A DNA stretch of 64,000 bases, from positions 83,086,042 to 83,150,041 of the forward strand of contig CM055956.1 of assembly GCA_029490685.1 (NCBI GenBank). The letters run 5' to 3'. The first letter of the stretch is position 1, and each line of letters begins with the position of its first letter. Made by a program: the position numbers and the translations under genes. This document shows positions 1 through 11,904 of the stretch, piece after piece. Source of the stretch: Schizonepeta tenuifolia (lineage: Eukaryota > Streptophyta > Magnoliopsida > Lamiales > Lamiaceae). The notes beneath the pieces are model-generated. The model had not been told where the DNA came from. It was given only the letters and a program-made list of their open reading frames with translations, and did no database searches.

Positions 1-839
1 GATTTATTTAGGATATTTGAAGGTATGAAATCAGTGTCTTGCTAATGAATTATGAATCTAGTAGTCCTCTAGTATTTATGATTTTAATATCATAATTTTC
101 TTATGAAGATAAGAACCCTCAAAAGATTTTATAAGAAAATTTAGTGACAAATTTCAGCTTTTGTATAGATGTTGGGAAATCGGTTGTGAAATATTTAATA
201 TAAAGAATTTGGATGAATGGAATTTTGTATATGAAAATAGACTTATTGAGGTTTCTGGAATGATAAGAAAATCATAATTTGATTAAGAACTCAAGCCTAT
301 GTGAATTAATCTTATAGGCCCTTGTGCAGTCCAAATTTAAGAACTCCAGATTTTGTCATAAAGTATGGATTAAGTTGGGAAGCTTATGTGTGTGATAGTT
401 CAATATTAGTATTTTTAAAATGAAGTTTAAGATGTTAATGTTGTTCAGTTAAAATTTCAAGTCCATAGGAAGTGTCTAACTTTTTTAATAAAATCGTGTA
501 TGGGTACACTGCTGTTAAGGACAGAAATTTCGAATTTGGGCTTTGGTATGGACATTTAATTAATTTCAGTTGGGCTTGGAATAAAAAGGATTTGGACTTG
601 TAATTTAAATTCGAGTGGGCCTAATAATTGATAGGTTGAGCTCATTTATTTATTTATTATACTTGTATGATAATAAAATATTTGGGCTAATGTGATTGGA
701 CTTAATCTTGTATTGGATTAATTAATCATAATAGTCCAATATGACTTATTCATGTGTGATATGGACCTTTATTCCATATCTATTTGGGATTTAATGTTAA
801 GTCCAATTTATATTATATGGTTGATAATTGTATTATTAT

Positions 840-1200
840 ATGATTAATATTTATTATTATTTTATGATTAATTGTTCATTATTTATTATTAATAATTAAT
901 TAAATAATTAATTCTTTAATAATTTATTAATTGAAACTTAATTAGTTAATTAAAATTCTTTCATAATTAATTAATGCCTTAATTAATTAATTATTTATTT
1001 ATTAATCATATGTCTACAATAATTAATTATTAATTAATTAATTATATCCTTTTTTAATTAATTAATTCTTTATTAATTAATTATATGTCTTTAATAATTA
1101 ATTAATTCTTTATTAATTAATTATATGTCCTTAAATAATTAATTGATTCTTAATTAATCAATTAAAATGATCTAATTCAATTAAATAATTGTTATATATT
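840..1200. repeat. AT-rich minisatellite-like stretch
   Basis: Almost pure A/T built from TTAATTAA words. Between about 1040 and 1165 a unit of roughly 40 bp ending in TTATATGTC(C)TTTAA recurs three times with small changes. It lies within the LTR remnant. Confidence 0.6.
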
Positions 1201-1903
1201 CAATAGTCAAGTATGGATGTATTACATGTCTTAAAGTATGATCTTATGACATGAGATATGTGATTACTTAAGAACGCATGCATATGGTAGGATACGATGT
1301 AAAGCATATAGTATGCATAAGACATCTAGGTGACTCATATGACATAACATGCATGACATACATGTTATAACTCGGGAATAAGTTTGACCTAGGATGCTAA
1401 GACCTTAGACAACTTTATGCTCGTGAACCTAAGTGTTTAAGACAACTCTTGTAGGACCGAGCAACTCTTTAATTCCAAGGACTAGTCAAGAAAACCTGAA
1501 CCAAGGTGGGTTTCTATTTTCAAACTGTAGGATTACAAACTCCCACTGAGGTAACTTTAGAGTTATTAAACCCAATGCTTTCAAAGTGTGATATGCATGC
1601 TAAATGTTTTATGCTCAATTGCTTGTGGTTTGCCTATATTGAAAGTTTTATAATACGATCGACCTTGTGCTCCGTACAAGCCAAGGTAGTGTACACATGA
1701 AGTTATGACGGTTCGGTTGGAGGGAGTGGCTCCCCTCTAATTGAACCGGGTGGTAACCCAAGAATGTGAGATGCTCTATGGTTCGAACCGTTAACTGTTT
1801 TAAAAACTTATGTGAAGGATATTTTTACCAAAGTAACTCCCTTACATAAGAATGAAGCATTCTATATCTTTTGAAAAATTGTTTTCAAAATGGGGCACGA
1901 ATC

Positions 1904-1955
1904 CACTGAGTGCTTTTGTACTCAGCCCCCTGCATTATTTTCCCTAATGCAGGTT
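1904..1955 (+). promoter_or_regulatory. Tandem stem-loop pair in the LTR
   Basis: First hairpin: CTGAGT (1906-1911) pairs with ACTCAG (1920-1925). Second hairpin: CTGCATTA (1930-1937) pairs with TAATGCAG (1945-1952), followed by GTTGA. The same order, spacing and flanking words occur in the otherwise different LTR at 15340-15387. A role in RNA 3'-end formation or packaging is inference. Confidence 0.55.
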
Positions 1956-2369
1956 GATCAATGTGGAGGTGAAGGAAGGGAATGTTGATGTCGCTATTGT
2001 CCGTCTGTTCATTTTCAAGTACTTGTCGTGTCGGTCTTTATGACCATTGTTGTGTCTTCAATAAGGCTTATGCCACCAAACTCATGTTACCTCTTATGTT
2101 CTAATCATCTACTTGTAGATGGTTATCTTTTGAAACGCTTCCGCAGTGCGGGGCCGGTGTCCTCATACATCGACCCCAGTTATGTTATGCTAGGGCATCG
2201 ATTTTGAACAATTACCCACCTTTCCTTTATTATCCCAAACACTTGTCATTTCGACTTTTCAATAAATAACTATTGGTTATCATTTATGAATCATGATTAT
2301 ATGGTTTCACCCCACCCACTACGTGGCGGCTCGGACGGATCCGCATAGGCCGGGTCGCGGGTCGTCACA

Positions 2370-4067
2370 ATTTATTAACAAATACATGAATTAATTTAAT
2401 AAATGAAAATAGGGAATTGTTTAATATGGTGCTGGAGACCTTTTGGAGACCGTTGGGTTGCAGGGGTAAGGATTTTTAAGGGGTCTCTAGTGCTAAAGAC
2501 ACCCTTTGAGACCACTAGTAATCTCCAAGGGATGCAGATAGTCTTAGAGTTTTAGAGTGTTGAATAAAAAACTGATACAAAGTGAGGGCCCATGAAAGAT
2601 AAAGTCGGTCAAAGGAAAAGAGATATTCTCTTATATCTGAAAAAGGTAAAAAAAAATGGGCCAAATAAATATAATATAGATAATTATCTTAATGAGTATA
2701 TGGAGTATATGTTACCCCAATAATAGGTATTTCGAATTTCAACTCTATATAATTTTCTCCTTGAGTGTTTGATGTTGAACAAAAATATATTATCTCAAAG
2801 TAGTTTAATTTTAAGAATTTGATAGAATTCCAGCCATCATATGACTGGCCACACCAGTAGCATATTTAAAAATTAATGATCTTTTATTTAATTAATAATT
2901 AGTACGGAGTATAATTAATATTTTGCCTAGTATACCAATTCCTGTCTAATTACATGCTAATTTTAAAAATTAATTAAAATTTTGGATTTAAATTATTTAC
3001 TCCAAAATTTGACATGATATTAATTTATTTTCATTTTTTAAAATATTTTGTTTTTTTCAGCCATAAAAAAAAATTAAATGTAGGTAATGGAGTTATTCAC
3101 ACTCCTACATCTTTCCTCCTGCATCTCACACAAAATATCGACTCCGTTGAAGATCATAAATTCTCGTAAATAAAGTCAGAAATGATTTAAAAAAAAAAAG
3201 TTGATTTCGTCAAGATGGCATTAGAAACACGGCCCGTCGCGGAAATTGAATTATAGAGTTTGGGTTTGAAAATCAAATAGGATATTTTGCTCAATGAAGA
3301 ATGAACCGTAACTTACCAAATTAATTGAGCACTCTGGCATTATTGACCATGCCATTTTCAAGATAGAGAGAGCAATATAAGGAAGCAAATAAGTCATTAA
3401 AATTTTAAATATATATTTATTATATAGTTCTCTCATCTTACATAAATTATTGATTTTCTCTAAAGAAGTATTTATCTTTTAATGATAAACTTTCAAAAAA
3501 AAATAAAATTAAAGATAAACTAGTGATGCAGTAATTTTGTGACAAAAATTTTCAAGTTGAAACCCACCAGCACATTATTAATCAAGTCAGTCGCACCAGA
3601 TATTTATGATATTTGGTTGTGGCTTACCCTTTGCTTGTCAAAGAATAGATCATCATTGTTTCTCAAAAAGTTTTCATATGGCCGTTCTGCATTTATCAAT
3701 TATCATACTCTATTTATTTATTTTTTCGTAAGGATGATAGATGGAAGAATAATCGACGCACTATTTAATCAATTTTGCTAGATTATGGTGTCACGTTAAT
3801 TTAGATAGCATAACAGAATATGCAACATAGAACTTTAATATATGATCGCATGTATATATAATTGCATATGTCAGCTATTTTAACAAACCTATCAAGTTAG
3901 TCAAACTTGAGTCACATTACAAAATAATGAACGAATATAAAATGTTACTCATATAAGGGCGTTTTCCGCTGTCAATCCAATAAAATAGATGTGTGTAGTT
4001 AAATTACTAATCTCGAAATTTGTTCTTCGGGAACCTTAGGCGTCACACTAATCTGCACAATTAAGGA
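2370..4067. other. AT-rich intergenic DNA
   Basis: No gene recognised. Short frames here (for example 3251-3436 minus and 3539-3781 plus) show no domain and low-complexity composition. At about 2428-2545 a segment rich in GGAGACC ends in GGGATGCAGATAGTCTTA, which resembles a Harbinger-type MITE end with a TTA target site, but I cannot find a matching left end. Confidence 0.5.
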
Positions 4068-4477
4068 GAGACTCTCCCATGCGACCTGCCGCAAGTAGTA
4101 CGGCCGCGCGTGGTGCGTGCACTGTACGCGTTTGCTTCTCACGCGAAGCGCGTGTTGTGCACAGACCCTTTTTTGTAATTCTTTTTTAATTTCTCGAATT
4201 TTTTCCTGTTTCCGTTTTTGACTTCGATGTTCGGTTCTATCTTCGGCTCCGATTTAAATCTATAGATAATCATAGTGGGAATAATTTGGATCGTTCAGCT
4301 TGCTTTGAAGCCTTCGGCTCCCCTCGTTCGATCTCTTAATCAAAGAAAAAGAGGCAAACAAAAAAAAGAGGCAAAAAACAAATTTTAAAATTAAAAAAAA
4401 ATAAAAAAATAATAATATGTGCGCGTACACCGCACCCCACGCATGATCTCACGGGGTGGGGCAGAGTCGCACTGGAG
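4068..4477. mobile_element. Non-autonomous DNA element, family A copy 1
   Basis: Its roughly 120-bp core (TTCGGCTCCGATT ... AGCTTGCTTTGAAG ... CCTTCGGCTCCCCTCGTTCG, then A-rich AAAGAGGCAAACA) recurs at about 42320-42470 and 60600-60760. The two ends show imperfect inverted similarity (left CTCTCCCATGCGACC; right, reversed, CCAGTGCGACTCTGCCCC). It has no coding capacity. Boundaries are approximate and no clear target duplication was found. Confidence 0.55.
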
Positions 4478-5229
4478 TTTTTGTCTAATTAAATGCAGCG
4501 GCTTAACTTAAACTAATGTTCTTGTCAAAAAAGAAAAAAGAAAAAAAAATTAAACAAATGTTAGTTGTACTTTCTGTCAATGTTTTTACGTGCTCCTTTT
4601 TCTGGTTTTCCCTCCTTTCTACTACTTTCTATGCTTTCCTCATATCAAACATACTTTCTAGTATGTTAAGCAAAATTGAAAATAAGTAAATTATTTTGTA
4701 CGAAAAAAGAAAAGGCAAATACTACAAATAAACATATGGTATTAGGGAAATAGATTAAGAGAGAGAAAGTTAAGGGTTAACATAGTGAGTTTTATCTTTT
4801 TTTCTTAGGTAGATCAACATTTTTTTCAGATGATTTTTCTTCTTATAAATATAGCTTACGTTTCTGTAAATAGCACAATTTTGAATCGCTATAAAAAAAG
4901 CTTTTATAAAAAAAAAAAAAAAAAATTCCCACTTTATCCCCAAAAATAAGATACTAATGAATACGAAATTCCTAGAACTGAAACATCTACATTTATTTGT
5001 GGTATGTGAACACTCTGAAAATCTGATTGAAATCAAGTTTTTGTCGCCAAATCTTGTAACTAGTAACTACATATCTAATACTTCGATTTTATATATTTCG
5101 AAAATAGTAAAAAATTTCTATAGATAAATCTAAAAGATAATAGTCAAATTGAGTCATTTATTATTAGTGATATATAGATAAGCATGCGAAGTACAATTTC
5201 ACAATCAAATATGGTCGGTAGGGTTAATT
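4478..5229. other. AT-rich intergenic DNA
   Basis: No gene, RNA or repeat recognised. A poly(A)/poly(T)-rich tract lies near 4895-4925. The minus-strand frame at 4770-5036 is composed of F/K/I low-complexity residues and is not supported. Confidence 0.5.
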
Positions 5230-6366
5230 TAGGGGTGAGCATCGGTCGATTGGTTCGACCGATCGAACCAAAACACCAAAACCGACCAACCGACCGATGG
5301 GCTGTTGGGCCAACCGAACCGACCGAAATCAGTCGACTCAATCAAATCGAGCCGACCCGATCGTTTTTCGGTCGGTTTCGGTCCAAACCGAAAGTTCAAC
5401 AAATGCAGCTTATTTCCCCTTAAAAATTTGCTATCCAACTCATTTCACTCCAATAAAAATGTAAAAAGCTATTGTCCAACACATTTCAATTCGATAAAAA
5501 CATACAAACATGAAACATCCAATACAACATCCAATAATACACACAACAATCCAAGAGGATATAGTTTCAGCCTCTCGGATTATGAGTAGATGTACTAATA
5601 TTCATCATTATTTATGATTATAACAAGATATTAATACCATTACATAATAAAACAAAATATAGAAAAGATGTAAACTTTTATCAAGTAGGATTTCATACTT
5701 TTCTTGATTGGATGTTCTTGAGAGTTGAGAGCAGTGTTCAGCTGTTGGGAGAGACAAGGCGGACCAGCCGGAGCCGCGGAGGCGGACGAGGCGGAGCCGC
5801 AGAGGCGGAGGCGTCGAGGTGGTGGTGGACAAGGCAGAGGCGGAGGCGGTGGTGTCGAGGCGGTGGCGGACAAGGCAGAGACGGAGGCGTCGAGGCTGTG
5901 GCGGACAAGGCAGAGACGGAGGCGTCGAGGTGGTGGCGGACAAGGCAGAGGCGGAGGCGGTGGCTGAGCGAGCGGCGGTGATGGGAGAGAATGAGAGTCG
6001 GGAGAAAAGAGATTTTGAGTGGGGAATGTCGGATTGAGGAGGATTGGAGGAGCCGAGGAGGACAGACAAGAGAGGAGAGATACGAGAGGGGAGAGAGAGC
6101 GAGAGTGAAACTTAAAAGAAAATTCAGAAAATGAAGAGGAGCGGCGGTTTTGGGGGTAGGAAAAATTAGGGTTATATTCTAATATAATAGGGGTTCGATC
6201 GGTTCGGCGTCCGACCGACCAAAATTCTTCAAACCGCCAACCGACCGCCCCTTCTATGTTTTAAAAACCGACCGACCGATACGGGATCGGTTTTAGGTTC
6301 GAACCGACCAAAACTCACCGGTTCGGTCGGTTTTTCGGTCCAGTTTACATTTTGCTCACCCCTAGT
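5230..6366. mobile_element. hAT-type MITE with subterminal CGGTCGGTT repeats
   Basis: The element starts TAGGGGTGAGCA and ends TGCTCACCCCTA, a terminal inverted repeat typical of hAT non-autonomous elements. Both ends (5240-5400 and 6190-6350) are packed with ACCGACC/CGGTCGG words in both orientations, as expected of subterminal transposase-binding repeats. The flanking 8-mers (GGTTAATT and GTTATATA) do not match well, so the insertion is old or the ends are slightly off. The middle has no transposase but holds a GC-rich segment that may be captured sequence. Confidence 0.75.
5813..5965. repeat. GC-rich 35-bp tandem repeat inside the hAT MITE
   Basis: Units beginning GTCGAGG start at 5813, 5854, 5889 and 5924 (spacings 41, 35, 35) and contain GGCGGACAAGGCAGAG. 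A degenerate GGCGGA-rich lead-in starts near 5760. Because 35 is not a multiple of three, each frame reads a different repeat. Pro/Arg-rich frames on both strands are by-products, not genes. Confidence 0.85.
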
Positions 6367-6451
6367 TATATAGTTAAGTGTGAAGCCAAGATTTGAAATA
6401 ATGCGATCGGGGGGCTAAATGTCGAAATATACATTTATAATATATTACTAT

Positions 6452-7420
6452 AGTGTTTCCTCGTCGAATTGTCCAATTTCTGTTTTACTGGCCTGACTTT
6501 GGGATTTATGTTCAGTCTATGCGTGGCTATATGGGGATGCACACCTGGCATCTTGTTTGAATCAAAGGCGAACACATCAGCGTTTCATTGCACGTTATTA
6601 TCATCTCTTGCTCCTCTGGCTTCACTTTCATGCCTACTCGGGTAGTGAAACCTATGCAATCCTCAAATAGTTCTACTGTCATTGTTTCTTCTGCGGGCCT
6701 CATGGTAGGTTTATGTTCCTCATCCATCTCAACATCCTCCAATTCTCCTTCCTCTAATTTAACGGTCGGTCTAATGCTAGGCCCTACATTGTGCTCGGAT
6801 GATACTCGAGGTTCGTCCTTTTCTTCCTCTTCGTCTTCCCGGGTTCTTTTACCTTTTTGACTTCTAGCCCTCTTTAGATCGCTCGCATAACAAGATCTGG
6901 ATTTAATCTGATCTCCCCTAATTTCTGCCACAAATCTCCCTACCGGGAATTTCACTTTCATATGATATGTTGACGCTACTACCTGGAAAGCATTTAGCGA
7001 GGGTCTTCCGAGTATTATATTGTAAGAACTTGGTGCATCCACAACTAAGAACTGTACCATCTTATCTTCATCAACTCTCCATCTGCTAGAACTACAGGCA
7101 GGCGAATCATTCCTACTGGGGCTACTACTCCCCCTAAGAATCAGGCTAGCATAGCGGGGACTGGAGTTAACTTCTCATTTATATCCATCAGTTGGAAACA
7201 TCCCAGGAAAATGATGTCAGCTGAACTCCCCGTGTCGATTAAAATCCTAGCTACATCATGCCCTGCTACCTCTGCTGTGATTACCAGAGCATCATCTTGA
7301 GGCATGATCAAGCCTTGCAAATCACGATCGCTGAAGTTTAGGTCAGGTGAGCTCGTCTTAGGATAGATAGCGTCTACATTCCAGACATTTTGAGGTCTGA
7401 CAGCCCTTTGGGCTCTCTTT
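6452..7420 (-). pseudogene. Protease and start of reverse transcriptase, Tat-like element
   Basis: The minus strand near 7246-7220 reads LIDTGSSADI, the aspartic-protease active site. About 60 codons later comes FLVVDAPSSYNIILGRPSLN and RGDQIKSRSCYAS, the conserved C-terminal protease region of Tat-type elements. An acidic Glu-rich linker follows (about 6870-6700). A frameshift near 6570 then moves the reading into a segment containing ADVFAFDSNKMPG and VKQKL, the usual N-terminal part of Ty3/gypsy reverse transcriptase. Similarity ends near 6450, before any RT catalytic motif. Non-functional; the protease call is firm, the junction approximate. Confidence 0.75.
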
Positions 7421-7611
7421 TGCGCTTTTCCCTAGGTTTCACTGATTAGACCTCCCACAATCATCATAATGGACTTTTGTTTCTTTGGATATTGCACTTT
7501 TTCTTCTTCGGCTTGAGGCCCCTCAATTGCTAGTTGCGGAGTTTCATGTTTTGGTATATCGGGAGCCTCTCTTCTTCTTTTAGTGGTGTATCCCCTTCTA
7601 TCCTGCATTTT

Positions 7612-9118
7612 TCAAGAAACTTCCCGACCTCCTCTCGCTTGTCTGATGTAAGTTTGGAAGTTTCCTGCCTTTATGAGCCTTTCTATTGCATTTTTGAGAT
7701 GTCTACACTCATCTGTATCATGGCCGTAATACTTGTGAAAGAGGCAATAGAGGTTTGATGGTGGGTTCCTAGGGCCATTCTCCGCCGAGAAGGGCGGGTT
7801 GAGAAGCTTTGGAGCAATGTTCAGAATTTCAGGTGGAGATACAGTCAGTTCAGTATATGGCTGAGATCCCCTTTCCCATATTTTTCCTGGGTAGCTGTTT
7901 CTAGGAAGGGGAGCCAGCGGCTCCTTGTAAGATCTGAGCCTCTTTTCTGCGTGGGATGGTCTTCTGTTATCAGTTCCTTCCTGAATCACCCATGCGCGTG
8001 GAGTCTGTGTCCCTTTCTCTGCAAGTAGTTTCCTCCCCTCGAGGTCTGCTTTTAGCTTTGTCTTCTGCACAGTTGGAGTCCCATGTTTCTTCGCTGATTA
8101 TTCTAGTGTCCATCCATTCCATGACCTTATCATACCCCTGCTTACTTCGTTCTCCCAAAGCGTGAAAAATATCCTTATCTCTCAATCCTTTGATCAGAGC
8201 ATTCACTTTAACCTCATCTGTAGCACTAGGGACTTGCAGAGCGGCATCATTATATTTGGTTACATAACTTCTTAGACTCTCCTTCTCTTGCTGCCGGAAA
8301 TTCATCAAAGTCATTACAGAATAGCTTTGCCGCCAAAAACTGGCAAATTGATTTTCCAGTTGCGATGCAAAGTCGTCGTAAGTTTCTATACTTCCTGATT
8401 TCAATTGATTAAACCACCTCTGAGCTAATCCCTTAAGGGTAGATAACAGCACCCGACATTTGATTCCATCCGAATAGCCCTGCAGTATTGCGATATTTTC
8501 AAACCTGTCGAGATAATCTTGAGGATCAGTTGTTCCGTTGTATGTCAGATCTCTCGAAAATCTGAAATTTACGGGCAGGGCTTCAGTCATGATATCATTG
8601 CTGAACGGGGAAGCTCTGCTCCGACGTAATCCTGCAGGGCGACCTTCTAACTTCTCTTTCATGGCTGCTAAGTCACGAGCCATTTTGAATTGCCAATTTT
8701 TTTCATGGGCTGTAGCCTACTCTTCTTCAGTCCTATTCTCCTGCCATCTTCTACGGCCACCCAGTTCATAATCCTCATCATATAAGGATTCCTGTCTGCC
8801 TTCAAGGTTTTCTCCTTCTCGATTTACTTCAGGAGATTTTGCCGAAGTTTTGCTCTTAAGGTGTTATTGTTGGGTAATAATTTACTGGGCTACCGCTTCC
8901 TTTGTTGCCTTTTCCATCATGTCCTGCATCTGTTTTAAGGATATTGACAGCTTTTCTTCCTCCTCTTGCTCCATTTTTTCCTTGCCTATAGATTTAGTGG
9001 GAGTTTCTCCTTCGACTTGAGCGCTGGCTTTCTCCCCATCCCGAGGGTCGGGCTCTTCTCTGATGTCTGTCATATTTCTGCATAACAGTGGAATAACGCT
9101 GCCCCGATTAGAGAACAT
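7612..9118 (-). pseudogene. gag of the Tat-like element
   Basis: Three minus-strand frames together make one gag. 9118-8882 holds a Lys/Glu-rich N-terminus. 8683-7970, in the same frame after a stop, holds the capsid-type retrotransposon gag domain (FSRDLTYNGTTDPQDYLDRF, then LKGLAQRWFNQLKSGSI). 8070-7612, after a frameshift, holds a zinc-knuckle-like segment (YCLFHKYYGHDTDECRHLK) typical of Tat elements. At least one stop and one frameshift break it. Gag would package element RNA into cytoplasmic particles; this copy cannot. Confidence 0.8.
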
Positions 9119-9231
9119 ATTCTTAGGTAAATCATTACAATTAGAACAAAATCACTGCTTGAAAAGCGCACTTAATGGAGAGTTTCCTGTTTTAGTCTTA
9201 ATGGTTATGACATATTATCATCTTGAGCAGG

Positions 9232-10194
9232 CATGCGTGACCTTCCCGCAGCTCTTTAGGCTGGCGGGGGTTCACGATTTATTCACCAGCGCTTTAGGCT
9301 GACCGGCATGCGTGACCTTCCCACAGCTCTTTAGGCTGGCAGGGGTTCACGGCTTATTCATCAGCGCTTTAGGCTGGCAGACATGCGTGACCTTCCCACA
9401 ACTCTTTAGGCTAGCAGGGTTTTACGACTTATTCATTAGTGCTTTAGGCTGACCGACATGCGTGACCTTTCCGCAGCTCGGGAAGCTCTTGAGGCTGGCA
9501 GGGGTTCACGGCTTTTTCATCAGCGCTTTAGGCTGGCAAACATGCGTGACCTTCCCGCAACTCTTTAGGCTAGCAGGGTTCACGGCTTATTCATCAGCGC
9601 TTTAGGCTAGCAGACATGCGTGGCCTTTCCGCAGCTTTTTAGGCTAGCAGGGTTTAACGACTTATTCATCAGTGCTTTAGGCTGACCGGCATGCGTGACC
9701 TTCCCACAGCTTTTTAGGCTGGCAGGGGTTCACACGGCTTATTCATCAGCGCTTTAGACTAACAGGCATGCGTGACCTTCCCATAGCTCTTTAGGCTGGC
9801 AGGGGTTCACGGATTATTTATCAGCGCTTTAGGCTGACAGACATGCGTGACCTTCCCGCAGATCTTTAGGCTGGCAGGGTTTCACGGCTTATTCATCAGC
9901 GCTTTAGGCTGGCAGACATGCATGACCTTCCCGCAACTCTTTAGGCTGGCAGGGGTTCACAGCTTATTCACCAGCGCTTCAGGTTGGCAGACATGCACGA
10001 CCTTCCTGCAGCTCTTTAGACTGGCAGGGTTTCACGGCTTATTCAGCAGCGCTTTAGGCTGGCAGATATGCGTGACCTTCCCCCAGCTCTTTAGGCTGGC
10101 AGGGATTCACGGCTTATTCATCAGCGCTTTAGGCTGGCAGACATGCGTGACCTTCCCGCAGCTCTTTAGGCTGGCAGGGGTTCACGGCTTATTC
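9232..10194. repeat. 75-bp tandem array, 12 full units plus a partial one
   Basis: Units starting at or near CATGCGTGACC begin at 9232, 9307, 9382, 9457, 9541, 9615, 9690, 9767, 9842, 9917, 9992, 10067 and 10142. Spacing is 75 bp except 84 after a 9-bp insertion (CTCGGGAAG) and 74/77 near 9615 and 9767. Each unit is a dimer of two diverged halves of about 37-38 bp sharing CTTTAGGCTGGCAG. It lies between the primer-binding site and gag of the minus-strand Tat-like element. Since 75 is divisible by three, a plus-strand frame stays open as a 25-residue repeat at 9847-10230; I regard that as incidental. Confidence 0.95.
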
Positions 10195-10678
10195 TCTTAT
10201 TCTTTGGGTCATTTTAAATTTCTCAAGTGACCAATTTACTTTTACACTTTCTCTTTTATCTTTTAAGATCCAACATTGTGTATGTATTTTATTTTATGTA
10301 TATGTAATTCAACATTCCACCAGGTAACCCATTGTATTAACCACAAGATTAAATGGAGGTAATCATTTATAATAGACCAAAATCATTAATCACAGTTTAC
10401 AATTTCCTTCTTGTAATTTATACACTTAGGTCCCCAATTGAAACAAATAAAAACTCGAAACCAATAAAATACACATTTCTGGACAAAATTCCAATCTACC
10501 TCAGCCTTCGCTTTAACCAAATCAGGGCATTTACAAAGTTGCCCACAAAGAGTAGAATTACAATCTCCTCATTTCTTAGCGAAAACAACATGTAAAAAAG
10601 GGGAAAACGTAAAGAAACGAACAGAAAACACGAAACTAAAGCAGATCCAGAAAGTAAATCAACGCCTTAGCTTGTCTT

Positions 10679-10696
10679 CCCACAGACGGCGCCGGT
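10679..10696 (-). other. Primer-binding-type site of the Tat-like element
   Basis: Directly inside the LTR end (minus strand ...CTTTACCA) comes ACCGGCGCCGTCTGTGGG, a sequence commonly found just after the 5' LTR of Tat/Retand elements. It fixes the element's orientation as minus. Confidence 0.7.
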
Positions 10697-11164
10697 TGGT
10701 AAAGTCGGGTTAATACTCTACTAACAAAGGTAAATACAACTAAGAAATATAAGTCGAAAGTGTAAATCGAAAGCTCATTCCAGGAATCTACCTTCTATTC
10801 CTTCTTCGGATGTCTCTAAACCGCTGCTATCCTGCAAAACAACGTCCAACACCGGAAGGATTTTCTGGAGAAAATCCTCCGACGCTCAAGTCAGTGGTTA
10901 TCGGAAAAAGAAAACCTCTCTCGAGAAATATCTGCTCAACAAGAAAATATAGAAAGCTTGGAGAAAAATATACCTTCCGCTCGTGAAAACCTTTCTTTTA
11001 TACTGGGTCGTGTGACAAGGGGCGAAAATGGGAAATCACCCTAACGCGCCTGTTACCTGGGTTGGACTCAATTGATGAGAGTGACATCTGGGCCGTTTGG
11101 GCCGGCCTTGACTAGCCCATTAGTAATTGTGCCTTTTTGGGTCATGTTGATATATCCCATATCA
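10697..11164 (-). repeat. 5' LTR of the Tat-like element (468 bp)
   Basis: On the minus strand it runs from TGATATGGGATATATC to CTTTACCA, giving TG..CA ends, and is followed immediately by the primer-binding-type site. No second copy occurs in the window, in keeping with the 3' truncation. The outer boundary is judged from the TG end only. Confidence 0.65.
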
Positions 11165-11312
11165 ATTCTTACTAAGTTTATGTTTGTGGATGGAAGATAC
11201 TATTTAGCTAGTTTAATAACTGAAAAAAATATTTATGCATAAAATTAACGATCAAAGTATTAATTTTAATCAAACCATTGTAAATAAGCCAAGATAATAA
11301 ATGAGGAGTAAA
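11165..11312. other. AT-rich spacer
   Basis: Short AT-rich sequence between the Tat-like LTR and the long-TIR MITE; nothing recognised. Confidence 0.4.
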
Positions 11313-11904
11313 ATGCAGAAATAGCAATTCTAAGACTTAAAATATTAATTATAGCAATACTTTAAAAACTATCAAATAATAGCAATTATAGACTTATTTA
11401 CCCTTTTTTCCTTTTTCTATATGAATTTTCGTTTTTTAAACTGAAAGTCGTGATCCCAAATATATCTGTGGGAAATCACATGAATAAATATGTGAAATCA
11501 CATTATAATTTGTGAGTTTCACATGAAAAATAATATGAAATCACATTATAATGGTTTCACATGCAGAAATTCAAATAAAAAATAGGGACTCATATGAAAA
11601 ATAATGTGAATATTTGATTTCGTATCTAATTCGAATTCACATAAAAAATGGGAATTCACATGAAAAAAATGGGAATTCACATGAAAAATAATGAGAATTC
11701 GCATGAAAAATAATGTGAAATCACATTACAATTTATTTGATTTCGTATCTACTTCGAATTCACATGAAAAATAATGAGAATTCACATGAAAAATAATGAG
11801 GATTCGAATAAGGGTAAAAAAGTCATAAATTGCTATAATTAATAACTTTTAAAAGTTATTGCTAGAATTAATAGTTTTATCTTTAAAACTACTATAATCC
11901 TACA
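11313..11904 (+). mobile_element. Long-TIR MITE, copy 1
   Basis: Both ends carry imperfect inverted repeats of roughly 110 bp. The left end reads TGCAGAAATAGCAATTCTAAG and then ATTTACCC; the right end, reversed, reads TGTAGGATTATAGTAG and then TTTTTTACCC. The interior consists of degenerate repeats of GAATTCACATGAAAAATAATG. A second copy in opposite orientation lies at 40794-41349. It is non-coding. The superfamily is uncertain (long TIRs recall Mutator-like MITEs). Confidence 0.7.

Larger units (their letters stand above)
1..2369 (+). mobile_element. Right part of a long LTR (Ty3/gypsy, probably chromovirus); left end outside window
   Basis: The stretch ends in a GC-rich tail (GGGTCGCGGGTCGTCACA) of the kind that closes Tekay/Del-type LTRs. 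About 1.9 kb in, it carries the same pair of stem-loops that the complete Tekay-like LTR at 12657 carries. No primer-binding site (TGGTATCAGAGC) follows the end, so this is either a 3' LTR or a solo LTR. No convincing TG start is visible, so it probably begins before the window. Short ORFs inside are not conserved-looking and are ignored. The clade is inferred; the LTR character is moderately secure. Confidence 0.6.
6450..11164 (-). mobile_element. Tat/Retand-like Ty3/gypsy retrotransposon, 3'-truncated
   Basis: Read on the minus strand the order is LTR (11164-10697), primer-binding-type sequence, a leader with a 75-bp tandem array, gag (about 9118-7612), protease (active site near 7246-7220) and the first residues of reverse transcriptase, where homology stops near 6450. 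The rest of pol and the 3' LTR are missing. Gag and protease sequence style (FLVVDAPSSYNIILGRPSLN) fits the Tat/Retand/Ogre group. All reading frames are interrupted, so the copy is dead. Confidence 0.8.

Noticed and set aside
5608..6069. Pro/Arg-rich frames on both strands
   Set aside because: They come from the GC-rich 35-bp repeat and shift frame each unit; no gene-like features.
9232..10194. CRISPR-like array
   Set aside because: Units are contiguous 75-bp repeats without unique spacers, in a plant retroelement.
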